Counted from the stretch's first letter, positions 16,794-26,364 are shown. The stretch: DNA of 64,000 nt from Halarcobacter anaerophilus (GCF_006459125.1 NZ_CP041070.1:496001-560000), one strand, 5' to 3'. Notes: generated by a model from the letters alone, not told the origin. A program made the numbers and translations.

Positions 16794-19700
16794 ATGTATA
16801 AACTAATAAACTATTTTCTGAAAAATTCAAATCTAAACCACACGATTTTACTTTTTATTTTTATTCTGGGAGTTTTTAGTTTTATTAAAATACCTAAAGA
16901 GATTTTTCCTAATGTAGAACTTGAAGCAGTTAGAATATCGGGATATTATAGCGGTGCAAGTGCACAAAATCTAAATAATTTTGCCGTTGCTGAGATAGAA
17001 AATCAAATAGAGTCCGTATCGGGAATAGAAAAAGTATCAACTTATATCTCTTCGGGATATTTTAGTATAAAAGTAGAACTTCAAACAAAAGCAGATAAAA
17101 GTGAAGTTATAAATGATCTAAAAGATGCGGTAAGTATAGCAAAAAGATATCTTCCGAGTGATATGGACGAACCTACTGTTTCAAGCATAAACGCCCAATG
17201 GTCTTTGCTTAGTATTTCCCTTGGTTCAAGTAAAGTTCCAAGGCAAAAACTCCAAGATATTTCCGAAAAGTTAAAAGCCTCTTTAATGCAGATAAAACAT
17301 ATAAGTGAAATCACTATTTACGGAGATGCCGATTTACAAGTAAGTATTATATTAAATCATAAAAAAATAGACAGCTATAACTTAAACAGTACAAGCGTAA
17401 TAAGCGCAATAAGAGAACTCTCTTATATCTATCCTGTTGCAAATATTGAACAAGTAGGAAATCATATATATCTTAGTGCAAAAAACAATAAGTTTGAGAA
17501 AAAGTTTTGGGAAGATACTATCTTAGAAATAGATGATAAAAAAGTATATTTAAATGATATTGCGGATATAAAAATAGGTTTGCCTTCCCAAGAAACTATT
17601 GCAAGACTTAACGGGAAAAATACTATTACTCTGGCTTTGTATAAAGATAAAGTGGGAGACAGTATTAAACTTTCAAAAAAGGTTAAAAAATTAGTTGAAA
17701 AAGTACAGCAAAAACATAAAGATATAACTTTAACTATAACAAGAGATAACTCAATACCGATAAATGACAGAATAAAAACAATTATTTCAAATATCACTTT
17801 AGGACTTATTTTAGTAGGTTTTGCCATGTATATTTTAATAAGTGCCAGAATATCTTTGGTGATAATCTTCGGAATTCCTTTCTCTTTTATAATAGGGCTT
17901 ATTTTTATCGAGCTTATGGGGTATAGCTTGAATATGATGTCAATGATGGCAATGCTTATTGCCCTTGGAATAGTTGTTGATGATGCTATAATTGTAAGTG
18001 AAAATATTCAAAGATATTTGGATGAAGGAGAAAAGAAACAAACCGCAGTTTTAAAAGGAACAAAACAGATGATAGTTCCTGTTATAATTGCAGGGATGAC
18101 AACAGTTTTCGCCTTTTTGCCGATGCTTTTAATAAGTGGTGAAATGGGACTTTTAATGAAACTTGTTCCTATAGTAATCTCTTGTTTGATTCTTTCCTCT
18201 ATTATTGAATCTTTTCTTTTTCTGCCTCTTCACTGCAAACATGTTTTAAAAGCAAAAGAGAAACAGCTTGATTGGAGCAGGGTTTATAAGATTTATGAAG
18301 ATATTTTACATAAAATAATAAAATATAAAAAAACATTTTTGCTTCTGTTTTTTATAACTATTCCTTTAGTATCTTACTTTTTAATACAAAACAGCAGGTT
18401 TCAGTTTTTCCCTGACATGGATTCAAACAATATAATTTTATCAGTAAAACTGGATAAATCAATTCCTCTTCATAAAACGGATGAGGTAGCAAAAAAGTAT
18501 GAAAAAATACTTTTTGAACACTCAAAAGATATTTATATAAAAAATGTAGATAGTTATATAGGTTGGTACAGAGATATTACAGGGTCTAGTGAAACAATTG
18601 AAAACGGATTTACTATTTTTGTAGTATTGCAGGATTTTAGAGATGAAAACTTTGTAGAGAGTTATATAAATCCCGTACTAAATTTAAGTTTTGACTTTGA
18701 AAGAAACAGTAAAACAAGACTTATAAGTACAAATGAAGCGATGAAAGAAATAAGAAAACTTTTATTGCCTTTGTTAAAAGATGATAATGTAGTAGAACAT
18801 AATGTAATAACAAGAAGAATAGGTGTCGTAAATACGGATATTGAAATTCTTCTAAACTCCGATGATACGAGAAACTTAATTGATAATATAGAAAAAATAA
18901 AAGAAAAACTTGAAAAGATAAAAGGGGTAAAAGATATAAGCGATAATACCAAGTTAAGCGACAATGAGTATAAATATGCCCTTAATCAATATGGAAAAAC
19001 TTTAGGTTTGACAGATACGAAAATAGCAACAGCAATCAGCAGTCTTTTTTTGGAAAAAGAGCAGGCAACTACTTTTGACAAAGACGGAATAGTAAAAGTG
19101 ATGACAAAATCTTTTTATAAAGACAGTTTTAAAGAGCTTAAAAATTTTTATATACCTTTCGGTGACGGTAAAGTCGTACTTTTAGATGAGGTTGTTGATT
19201 TTAGTATTGAAAGAAACTTTGAAAGAATTGATAAAGAAGATGGAAGAATATATAAAAAAATCTTTGCAAATGTAGATAACTCTATAATAAATGCAGGCGA
19301 AGTTTTACAAAAACTTCAAAAAGATTTTGAAAAAGCAAAAGATGAAGGGGTCGATATATCTTTTGGCGGAGAAAAACAGAAGAGTGAAAAAATGGCTTTG
19401 GACTTAATAAAAGCTTTTTTAATAGCGATGTTTCTGATTTTTATAACTTTGCTTATAAACTTTCCATCTTTAAAAAGTTCTTTTATAATCTTATCGGTGA
19501 TTCCTTTTACTATCTTAGGACCTATTGTAGGGCATATGATAATAGGAATAAATCTAAATTCCCAATCTTTGATAGGAATGCTAGGACTTGCGGGAGTTGT
19601 TATAAACGACGGTATAGTGATGCTAGATTTTCTACAGCATACAAAAACAAAAGAGGAGTTTTTTGAAAAAGCAAAACAAAGAGTAAGACCGATACTAATT

Positions 19701-19874
19701 ACTTCAATAACCACAATGCTAGGATTGTTTACTTTAATATTTTTCCCAAGCGGAGAGTCTGTAATGCTTCAGCCAATAGCTGTATCTCTAGGTTTTGGAA
19801 TTCTTTGGGGAACAGTTTTAAATCTTTTATATGTACCTGCATTTTATGCAACTATGTTTAAGATTAAAAAGTAA
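16794..19874 (+). CDS. RND-family efflux permease without adjacent partner genes
   Basis: The 1026-residue inner-membrane transporter has 12 expected membrane segments and two large periplasmic loops. The proton-relay region reads ALGIVVDDAIIVSEN in the fourth helix. It belongs to the AcrB/HAE-type RND superfamily, closer to less studied members than to classical drug pumps. Such permeases need a periplasmic adaptor and usually an outer-membrane channel, and neither is encoded next to it. An AraC/GyrI regulator lies directly upstream. Possible roles are drug, lipid or siderophore efflux; the substrate cannot be told. Confidence 0.88.
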   Translation: MYKLINYFLKNSNLNHTILLFIFILGVFSFIKIPKEIFPNVELEAVRISGYYSGASAQNLNNFAVAEIENQIESVSGIEKVSTYISSGYFSIKVELQTKADKSEVINDLKDAVSIAKRYLPSDMDEPTVSSINAQWSLLSISLGSSKVPRQKLQDISEKLKASLMQIKHISEITIYGDADLQVSIILNHKKIDSYNLNSTSVISAIRELSYIYPVANIEQVGNHIYLSAKNNKFEKKFWEDTILEIDDKKVYLNDIADIKIGLPSQETIARLNGKNTITLALYKDKVGDSIKLSKKVKKLVEKVQQKHKDITLTITRDNSIPINDRIKTIISNITLGLILVGFAMYILISARISLVIIFGIPFSFIIGLIFIELMGYSLNMMSMMAMLIALGIVVDDAIIVSENIQRYLDEGEKKQTAVLKGTKQMIVPVIIAGMTTVFAFLPMLLISGEMGLLMKLVPIVISCLILSSIIESFLFLPLHCKHVLKAKEKQLDWSRVYKIYEDILHKIIKYKKTFLLLFFITIPLVSYFLIQNSRFQFFPDMDSNNIILSVKLDKSIPLHKTDEVAKKYEKILFEHSKDIYIKNVDSYIGWYRDITGSSETIENGFTIFVVLQDFRDENFVESYINPVLNLSFDFERNSKTRLISTNEAMKEIRKLLLPLLKDDNVVEHNVITRRIGVVNTDIEILLNSDDTRNLIDNIEKIKEKLEKIKGVKDISDNTKLSDNEYKYALNQYGKTLGLTDTKIATAISSLFLEKEQATTFDKDGIVKVMTKSFYKDSFKELKNFYIPFGDGKVVLLDEVVDFSIERNFERIDKEDGRIYKKIFANVDNSIINAGEVLQKLQKDFEKAKDEGVDISFGGEKQKSEKMALDLIKAFLIAMFLIFITLLINFPSLKSSFIILSVIPFTILGPIVGHMIIGINLNSQSLIGMLGLAGVVINDGIVMLDFLQHTKTKEEFFEKAKQRVRPILITSITTMLGLFTLIFFPSGESVMLQPIAVSLGFGILWGTVLNLLYVPAFYATMFKIKK

Positions 19875-19949
19875 AATAAAACTTACGGCTGGATTCCAAT
19901 ACTTTGTAAAATTTGGGAGAATATACTTTCTTGAAATCCATGCGTAAAT

Positions 19950-19979
19950 TTTATAAAGAGACAAAAGTCTCTTTATAAA
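19950..19979. terminator. Bidirectional terminator between RND pump and third receptor
   Basis: A 13-bp inverted repeat (TTTATAAAGAGAC with its complement) and AAAA loop lie between the convergent RND pump and receptor genes. It is A/T-flanked on both sides. Confidence 0.65.
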
Positions 19980-19980
19980 T

Positions 19981-22323
19981 CTAAAAGGTGTATTTCAGCG
20001 TTAATGTGGTGTTTCTAGGTTCACCGTATACATATTGAGCATCATAAACAATATTTGAATAATACTCTTTATCAAAAAGATTATTGATATTTAATTGAGC
20101 CGATAAATTTTTTGTAAAGTTATATCTTGCCATAGCATTAACAAGATAGAAACTCTCTTGTTGAAGTCTGTCCGAATCTCCTACTGGATTAGTTACATCA
20201 TCATAAAGTTTGCTTTGCCACTTTACGCTTCCTCCAAAGGTTAAACTTCCTGTTTTGTATGTTGAAGATAATAAAAATTGTGTTCTAGGAATCGTTGTAG
20301 ATACTTTTTCATCATCTGAATTTTTTGCTTCATAATGAGAAATCCCGAAACTCATATTCCAGTTTTCATTTATTGCACCAGAAAGATCAAATTCTACACC
20401 TTTACTTGTTACTCCCTCTTCAAGTGTATAGTAAGTCTCTCCGCTGCTATTTGTACCTGCTGATTGGGCAACATTATCCTGTTCAATTCTAAAGATTGCC
20501 AAAGAGGCATTTAATGCTCCGTCAAAATACTCTCCTTTTATTCCTGCTTCGTAACTTTTACCCTCTTTGGGATCTAAATAATTACCGCTTTTATCTTTGT
20601 AATCTTGGGCTTTAAATATATCCGTATAACTTGCATAAACAGAATGATTTTCATCTAAACTATAAACTACTCCGGCATAAGGAGTTACTTCATTATCGTA
20701 TTTATAATCGTAATTTGAAAATTTGTTGTTATATTTATATGTAGTTAATCTACTTCCTGCAATCAGTTTTAAATCATCACTTAGTGAAAAACGACCTACT
20801 ATATAAGCAGATTCTTGTTTTGTTGTTTTTTCGCCTGTTCTGCTTTTTTTATTCCAAGAAGGTTCTTTTACATCACTATCCCAAGAAAAAACACTGTTTG
20901 AACTGGTATCTATAGAAGATAAAGCACTTTTGCTAAAATTATCCTCATTTTTTTTATGATACATTACTCCTGCAATTATTTCATGGTTTTTATTTGCCAG
21001 TTCAAAAGGAATAGAGGTATAAATATCTAAAACATCAGTATCTGTTTGAGTAAAAGAGTTTGAAAGAAAATCACTTGTGGGATCAATCCCTGTTGTACTG
21101 TCAGGAAAATGGCTGTATCCCGTCATAAGTGCCATTTTTAAATGAGCATCATACTCCATATGCGTATAGTTGGCATTTATTTTTATATCATTATTAAAAT
21201 AGTGTTCAAAACTTGCAAAAGCAGATTTAGTTTTGGTTTTTCCATATGTCCAATCAGGTGTAAAAGAGTCTTCGGGATGAAAACTTGTAGATGAACCGTC
21301 GCTAAAATATGCAGGTACTCCTCCCCAAGTTGTACCTTCAGGTCTATTTTCCTGATAACTTGCACCTAAAGAGAGTCTTGTATTATCGCTTATATCTGCA
21401 TCAATAACACCGTAAAACACGCTTGTCTCTTTGCTATAATAATCTTTGTAAGACTCTTCATCTGCATAACTTGCTACTATTCTTGCTCTTACTGTTTTTG
21501 CTTCATTTAAAGGAGTCGTAATATCAATAGAGCCTTTGTATCTATCCCATGAACCTGCTTTTAAAGTTATATCTCCCGTTAGCTTTTTAGAATTGGCGTG
21601 TTTTCTTACAAGATTAATTGCAGCAGCTGGGTTCCCTGCTCCCGTCATAAGTCCATTTGCCCCTTTTACGATTTCGACTCTATCATAAATTGACAAATCT
21701 TGTTGTTGATATCCCGTATAACTAGTAGGCATTCCATCAATCTGATAATAATCAATCTCAAAACCTCTTGCCATGATATAAGTTCTGTCCGTATCGTATT
21801 TAGAAGGTTGTATCCCTGCTATATTACTTACTATATCATCTATTGATTCCCAGTTATTATCTTCTATTTTTTGATTTGTTATGACTACTACAGACTGTGG
21901 CGTATCTTTTATAGATAGATTTAATTTTGTTGCAGTATTCATAGAATCAATTGTATATGAATCCGTATCTTCTGTCGCATTTGCGGATATAATTTCAACT
22001 TTCCCTAAAGAATTACTGCTTTGGGGAATGCTTTTTTTCTTTATTATAATAGTTCCATCTATAATTGAGGCTTCCAATCCGCTGTTTTGTAAAATCTTAT
22101 CCAAAGCATTTTTTAGCCCTTGAATATTCTCTATTTTTTGCGATTTTTTATCTTTCAGCAGTTTACTATCTACCATATAAGGTATATTTGCTTTTTTAGA
22201 TATTGTTTTTATTGCCTCTTTTAAACTCATCTCTTCAAGTGTAAAGCTTTCGTTCGCATGAAGATTCGTATAAAGCAGTATTGCCAGTGAGGGTGCTATT
22301 AAAGATTTCTTTAATAGATTCAT
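19981..22323 (-). CDS. FecA-type TonB-dependent receptor with STN signalling domain (third of three)
   Basis: The 780-residue receptor has a signal peptide (about residues 1-25), an STN (secretin/TonB N-terminal) domain at about 26-98 (FTLEEMSLKEAIKTISKKAN), a plug and a siderophore-type barrel ending in LTLKYTF. STN domains of such transducers contact a FecR anti-sigma factor across the periplasm, and fecR and fecI lie immediately upstream. It therefore both imports a ferric siderophore and reports its presence. After the STN domain it closely resembles the second receptor. It has its own promoter region between its start and fecR. The ligand is unknown. Confidence 0.93.
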   Translation of the reverse strand: MNLLKKSLIAPSLAILLYTNLHANESFTLEEMSLKEAIKTISKKANIPYMVDSKLLKDKKSQKIENIQGLKNALDKILQNSGLEASIIDGTIIIKKKSIPQSSNSLGKVEIISANATEDTDSYTIDSMNTATKLNLSIKDTPQSVVVITNQKIEDNNWESIDDIVSNIAGIQPSKYDTDRTYIMARGFEIDYYQIDGMPTSYTGYQQQDLSIYDRVEIVKGANGLMTGAGNPAAAINLVRKHANSKKLTGDITLKAGSWDRYKGSIDITTPLNEAKTVRARIVASYADEESYKDYYSKETSVFYGVIDADISDNTRLSLGASYQENRPEGTTWGGVPAYFSDGSSTSFHPEDSFTPDWTYGKTKTKSAFASFEHYFNNDIKINANYTHMEYDAHLKMALMTGYSHFPDSTTGIDPTSDFLSNSFTQTDTDVLDIYTSIPFELANKNHEIIAGVMYHKKNEDNFSKSALSSIDTSSNSVFSWDSDVKEPSWNKKSRTGEKTTKQESAYIVGRFSLSDDLKLIAGSRLTTYKYNNKFSNYDYKYDNEVTPYAGVVYSLDENHSVYASYTDIFKAQDYKDKSGNYLDPKEGKSYEAGIKGEYFDGALNASLAIFRIEQDNVAQSAGTNSSGETYYTLEEGVTSKGVEFDLSGAINENWNMSFGISHYEAKNSDDEKVSTTIPRTQFLLSSTYKTGSLTFGGSVKWQSKLYDDVTNPVGDSDRLQQESFYLVNAMARYNFTKNLSAQLNINNLFDKEYYSNIVYDAQYVYGEPRNTTLTLKYTF

Positions 22324-22361
22324 ATTTGTCTCCTTTTCAAATTCTTTTATAGTATTGATTT

Positions 22362-22376
22362 TGAGAATTGTTCTCT
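22362..22376 (-). promoter_or_regulatory. Fur-like palindrome at the FecA-type receptor promoter
   Basis: The segment holds the perfect inverted repeat GAGAA-TTG-TTCTC. It shares TTTTGAGAATT with the Fur-like boxes at 3715 and 26365 but matches the Fur consensus at only 10 of 14 positions. It would lie just downstream of a transcription start set by the CGTC element at 22386-22389. Confidence 0.45.
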
Positions 22377-22385
22377 ATATATTAA

Positions 22386-22389
22386 GACG
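22386..22389 (-). promoter_or_regulatory. Possible FecI-type (ECF) -10 element, CGTC
   Basis: On the minus strand TTTTTCGTCTTAAT contains CGTC, a frequent -10 core of iron-starvation ECF sigma promoters. It lies about 63 bases before the receptor start. I could not find a convincing matching -35, so this is a suggestion only. Confidence 0.3.
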
Positions 22390-22452
22390 AAAAAGTTTTG
22401 GAAATAGGACAAAAATTTTGGATAAATTTCAAAAGATTTTAAAATTTAGATT

Positions 22453-23433
22453 TTAATTTATTCTATTGATATAAATAGTGTTGTTTTTCTTTTCAATTTT
22501 CACAGGATAAATAGCACTTAAGGCTTTAAAAAATTTTTCAATCTGTTTTGTTGAAAAGTGTCCCGTAACAGGCAGTTTTGCTATTTTATTGTTGTTTAAC
22601 TTAATTTTTTTGTTTGTATATTTGGAAAATTCTTTAAGCGCCTCTTCTATATTCGTATTATCGAAAATCAGTTGATTGTTTTCCCAAAGGGCAATATCTT
22701 TTACAGAAGTTGTTGAAAGATTCAGAACTTTGCCGAATTTATTTAAAACTATTTTTTCTCCTTTTGTAAGCAGCTTAAGAGTTTGCAGTTTTTGGGTATA
22801 AGGATTTATTTTTGATACTTTTACTACTCCTTCTTTTACTTTTACCGTTGTTATGTCAGCTAAATTTTTTACTTCAAAAGTTGTTCCTACAACTTGTATA
22901 TGAGTATGGTTTGAAATAATATTAAAAGGTCTGTCTTTACTCTTTTTTACTCTAAACATTACTTGCCCGCCAATAAGATTTACCAATCTTTGTTTTTTAT
23001 AAAACTCTACATGGATTTTTGTTTTTGCATCTATTGAGAGTTTAGAACCGTCAGGTAAAATGATTTTTTCAGGATTTATTTTTGTAATAAAGCTTTTTTC
23101 ATAATTTGGTTGGAAGTAGTAATTAAATCCTTGAAAAAAACCTGCAAAAATCACTATTAAAAAGCTTGCAGCAACTGCATAAGTCTTTAATTTTTCAAAA
23201 ATTTTTGTTTTTTTTGCCCCTTTTTGTACTTCGTCCATAAGGTTTTCAAGGTAGTCTTCGTTTAAGCACTGGCATAATGCTTCAATTTTATTTAGATCTT
23301 CATAGGCTTTTTTATTCTCTTTATCTTCATTTAACCATTTTTCAAAATCGATTTTCTGATTGGGGGTAAATCCTTCTTTATTACAGGCAAACCAATAAGC
23401 AGCTGCTTTGTCAATCTGTTTTTGTTTATTCAT
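22453..23433 (-). CDS. fecR: FecR-family anti-sigma factor / signal transducer
   Basis: The 326-residue protein has a cytoplasmic N-terminal domain that begins KAAAYWFACNKEGFTP (DUF4880), one membrane helix (about residues 85-105), a FecR beta domain (about 110-230, with ILPDGSKLSIDAKTKI and VVGTTFEVKN) and a C-terminal DUF4974/STN-like region that contacts the receptor. It would hold or activate FecI according to receptor occupancy. It overlaps fecI by eight bases and lies 130 bases upstream of the STN receptor gene. Confidence 0.92.
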   Translation of the reverse strand: MNKQKQIDKAAAYWFACNKEGFTPNQKIDFEKWLNEDKENKKAYEDLNKIEALCQCLNEDYLENLMDEVQKGAKKTKIFEKLKTYAVAASFLIVIFAGFFQGFNYYFQPNYEKSFITKINPEKIILPDGSKLSIDAKTKIHVEFYKKQRLVNLIGGQVMFRVKKSKDRPFNIISNHTHIQVVGTTFEVKNLADITTVKVKEGVVKVSKINPYTQKLQTLKLLTKGEKIVLNKFGKVLNLSTTSVKDIALWENNQLIFDNTNIEEALKEFSKYTNKKIKLNNNKIAKLPVTGHFSTKQIEKFFKALSAIYPVKIEKKNNTIYINRIN

Positions 23434-23911
23434 TTATATCCCAATCCTGCAATGATATTTGCTCTTTTATTTTTTGTGTAGCTCTTGTAATATGTTTTTG
23501 GGCTGCATTTGTACTTATTCCCATTTTTTGGGCAATTTGCTGTCTTGTAAAACCTTTGATAAAGTGTAAAACAAATGCCTGTTTACTTCTTGAAGGAAGT
23601 TTTTCTATAGCCTCTTTTATCAAATTTTCTTTTAAAATATTAAGTATTTGTTCTTCCGGTTGTTCTTCTTTTGGAATTGTATACTCTTCTTCTTCAAAAA
23701 TAACTTTTTGGAATTTACTGTTTTTTCTTGAGTCGTCTATTACAATATTTTTTGCAATTTTATATAAAAAAGCTCTTTCGTTGTTTATTATTATTTTCGA
23801 ATCAACTTCAAGAGCTTTTGTATATGTTTCTTGTACTATTTCTGCTGCATACTCTCTATTTCCGACCATTCTTTGTACGAAGTTTTGCAACTCTTTGTAG
23901 TAATGCAACAT
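23426..23911 (-). CDS. fecI: FecI-type ECF sigma factor
   Basis: The 161-residue protein has region 2 (about residues 10-75, with AAEIVQETYTKALE and FLYKIAKNIVIDDSR) and region 4 (about 105-155, with LPSRSKQAFVLHFIKGFTRQ and the HTH IAQKMGISTNAAQKHI). This is the iron-starvation ECF group. It overlaps fecR and begins nine bases after the last gene of PepSY cassette B, so the sigma gene is expressed from the Fur-controlled cassette promoter. Its target is most likely the downstream STN receptor. Confidence 0.92.
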   Translation of the reverse strand: MLHYYKELQNFVQRMVGNREYAAEIVQETYTKALEVDSKIIINNERAFLYKIAKNIVIDDSRKNSKFQKVIFEEEEYTIPKEEQPEEQILNILKENLIKEAIEKLPSRSKQAFVLHFIKGFTRQQIAQKMGISTNAAQKHITRATQKIKEQISLQDWDINE

Positions 23912-23920
23912 AAAGATATA

Positions 23921-24421
23921 TCAGCCTTCTTGTTTTATCTGCTTTAAGATTTTATTTGTATTTTTTGAACTTATATAAAGTGTCAATATTATTAGAAGAA
24001 GTCCTAAAATAAAAAGAATTATAGTAGGATTGCTCCACTCATTTGTAAGATTACTTGCTTGAGACAGCTTTGTACTTGTTTTTGTAACTTCAGCTTTTAT
24101 CTCTTTTTCAAAACCTTCTAAAGGCGCAATTCCTTCTTTTACAATAGTATGCCCAGGACCGCCGTCAAGAACTATTTGATAAGGTTCTTTGGGAATTTCT
24201 GCGGTTAATTCACTATCTTCGGGTAATCTTTGTTTAAACAGGATTTTTCCGCTTAAAAGAGATTCAAATCTAATTAAAGCTCCTGCTGCCGAATCACCTG
24301 TACTAAACTCTCCTACAACTGTAACCGTATTATCTTCATTATTTATTACATTCATCAAAAGGGTGTGTGCCTGTGCGATTGTTGCAGTTAATAAAAGTAT
24401 TAAAACAGCTATTTTTTTCAT
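23921..24421 (-). CDS. Membrane-anchored periplasmic protein of PepSY cassette B
   Basis: The 166-residue protein is the paralogue of the 165-residue protein at 3832-4329. It has a signal peptide, a domain with GEFSTGDSAAGALIRFE and DGGPGHTI, and a C-terminal membrane helix (about residues 132-152) followed by a short basic tail. The shared motifs fall at the same positions as in the paralogue. It lies 18 bases after the PepSY gene and nine before fecI. The function is unknown; association with metal or siderophore uptake is by context. Confidence 0.75.
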   Translation of the reverse strand: MKKIAVLILLLTATIAQAHTLLMNVINNEDNTVTVVGEFSTGDSAAGALIRFESLLSGKILFKQRLPEDSELTAEIPKEPYQIVLDGGPGHTIVKEGIAPLEGFEKEIKAEVTKTSTKLSQASNLTNEWSNPTIILFILGLLLIILTLYISSKNTNKILKQIKQEG

Positions 24422-24439
24422 AAGTTATCCTTTCTAAAT

Positions 24440-26020
24440 TTAAAGTTTTTTTGTCCAAAATTCTTGAATCTTTTCTCTTTTTTGAGGAAGTTTTAATCCT
24501 GCATAAAAAAGAATAGAGCCGAAAATTATCAATCCTATGTCTACGCTTAAAATAGTCGTCATATTTTTATTCCAAAGTTCAACAGGAGAAAATCCGCTGT
24601 TGTAAAAATGAAAAATCGAACTAAGTATAAATAAGATTCCGCCTAGTTTTAAAAACTCTTTTGCCGCTTGATAAGAGTTGATTCTGTAAAATGCCCAAGT
24701 TAATGTTCCTATCCAAAAAAGAAAAAATATCCCTTTTTGCCAAAGAAATCGGTCCGGCATATCAAAAGGCAGAATCCACTGAAGAGTAAATAAAACTCCC
24801 GTTGCAGGTATAACTCCTACCATAACCGCCAAAGATAATTTGCCCATCCAGTGATAAACGGGAATATCTTTTGGGAATTTTCTTGCTCTTTTTTCAAGCC
24901 AGAGAAGAACTCCGAAACCTAATGCAAAAGCGGAAATACTCATAATAAGAGCAACAATAAGTCTGGTGAAAATATCAACTCCGAAAAGAAGATGTAAAAA
25001 CATCATCGAATCGTAAAAAAGTCCCGACCAATGTTTATCCATAACTTTTTGTTGGGCAACTACACTTCCGTCTACACCCCTTAAAGTAACGCTTGGTTTA
25101 TTTGAAATACCGTTTAAAAATGGCATATAAGGGTTGTATCCTTCAAGTTTTGCCGTTGCACTTGAATCTGTCCAGTTTGTTAGTTTGATTCTTTGATAAT
25201 CTATATTAGGATTAACCTCTTTTGCTCTTTTTATAAGTTCATTCATTGTAAGCATAGGAACGGAATCATTCTTTTTTTCGATTTTTGCTTGTTTGGGAAA
25301 AAGAACAGGACCTGCTAACTGCCATACTTGGTTTGCTTCTCCTTTTGAAGCCAGATATGCCATAGGAGCTGAGCCTTGATAACCTATATTCATCATGGCT
25401 CCCGTTAGGGTAATGATTATAAAAGGCGGGAAAACCCAAGTAAAAATTTTTCTATGCCATTTTGAGAATTTACTAGAAGCATTTTTCCCTTTATCTTTAT
25501 ATTTGATAATTAAAACCTGTAATAAGCCTCCAATTACCAAAAACATTCCCGCAACTGCCATAAAACCGAAAACTAAATACCCAAAGGTTTTAAAAGGTCT
25601 TCCATAATGCATTGAATTTAAAAACCACGCTAATTGGGAAGCTTTATCCTCATTTTCTACCTCTTTTGCGGTATTGGGATTAAAGACTTTTGTTTTTGTA
25701 AATTGTGCAGAGATTCTAACGGCAGGATCTTCCATATATCCCGGAAGAGTTATGGTAACTCCGTTTATTTTAGGATATTCGGGATCTTTTAAAACAGGAT
25801 CAATCATTGAAGAGTAATCAATTTTCGTAAGTTCGGGGATTGCATAATGTCTTGAAGGTTTTTCCCAAACTTGGATAAAAGGTAATAAAATTGCAAATAT
25901 TCCGAAAAACACGGCTATATACATAAGCAGTGAAAAACTTATTCCTGTTGCCACATGGACTCTTTGTAACCTTTGTTTAAATATTTTACTTGCCTCTTTT
26001 TGTATATGTTTTGAACCCAT
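24440..26020 (-). CDS. PepSY-associated TM protein, possible ferric-siderophore reductase (cassette B)
   Basis: The 526-residue protein aligns end to end with the cassette A protein. Shared blocks include FKQRLxRVHVA, WEKPSRH, YHWMGKLSLA and RINSYxAAKEF. The same set of membrane helices and histidines is kept (RVHVATGI, MHYGRP, FLHLLFGVD, YHWMGK). PepSY_TM proteins are proposed inner-membrane reductases or carriers for siderophore iron. This copy is tied to fecI/fecR and the STN receptor rather than to a Fur-only receptor, so the two copies may serve different siderophores. Confidence 0.85.
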   Translation of the reverse strand: MGSKHIQKEASKIFKQRLQRVHVATGISFSLLMYIAVFFGIFAILLPFIQVWEKPSRHYAIPELTKIDYSSMIDPVLKDPEYPKINGVTITLPGYMEDPAVRISAQFTKTKVFNPNTAKEVENEDKASQLAWFLNSMHYGRPFKTFGYLVFGFMAVAGMFLVIGGLLQVLIIKYKDKGKNASSKFSKWHRKIFTWVFPPFIIITLTGAMMNIGYQGSAPMAYLASKGEANQVWQLAGPVLFPKQAKIEKKNDSVPMLTMNELIKRAKEVNPNIDYQRIKLTNWTDSSATAKLEGYNPYMPFLNGISNKPSVTLRGVDGSVVAQQKVMDKHWSGLFYDSMMFLHLLFGVDIFTRLIVALIMSISAFALGFGVLLWLEKRARKFPKDIPVYHWMGKLSLAVMVGVIPATGVLFTLQWILPFDMPDRFLWQKGIFFLFWIGTLTWAFYRINSYQAAKEFLKLGGILFILSSIFHFYNSGFSPVELWNKNMTTILSVDIGLIIFGSILFYAGLKLPQKREKIQEFWTKKL

Positions 26021-26022
26021 TT

Positions 26023-26337
26023 TTACCCCAGATTATATAAAATAGCTATAAGTATTGCAAAAATAAAAGTAGGAACAAATACTCTTTTAAGAGCGCTTAG
26101 TTTGGTAGGAGACAAACTAATCCAAAGTGCTGCAAGTGCCCAAACCAAAGTATTAAGAAGTATGGGAACGATAATCGATTCCCCGGGCTTTCCCGGAATA
26201 ATATAAATACATAAAGTCATACCTAAATATGCAACGCTTAGGCCACCTAAAACAGCGCACAGTGTTCTAAAAAGTCCAATTTTTTTACCGCTTTTTTCGG
26301 GTATTGACAACTCTTTGTAAAGAGAATAAAAACTCAT
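26023..26337 (-). CDS. Small three-helix membrane protein of PepSY cassette B (DUF3649-like)
   Basis: The 104-residue protein is the paralogue of the one at 5909-6211, sharing the SIPEKSGKKIGLFR start, the SxAYLGMTL region and the final helices. It is the first gene of a probable six-gene unit: this gene, PepSY, the periplasmic protein, fecI, fecR, then the receptor. Its promoter carries the exact Fur-like box found before the TonB motor operon. The DUF3649 name is tentative. Confidence 0.75.
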   Translation of the reverse strand: MSFYSLYKELSIPEKSGKKIGLFRTLCAVLGGLSVAYLGMTLCIYIIPGKPGESIIVPILLNTLVWALAALWISLSPTKLSALKRVFVPTFIFAILIAILYNLG

Positions 26338-26364
26338 TTAATATCCTATAATAACTTCTAATTT

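Noticed and set aside
16543-16830. 95-codon minus-strand frame between the AraC/GyrI gene and the RND gene
   Set aside because: It overlaps the end of the AraC gene antisense and the RND start, has no ribosome-binding site and shows no family resemblance.
22386-22430. A full FecI-type promoter with -35 upstream of the STN receptor
   Set aside because: Only the CGTC core is credible; no convincing -35 at the usual distance could be seen, so a complete promoter is not claimed.
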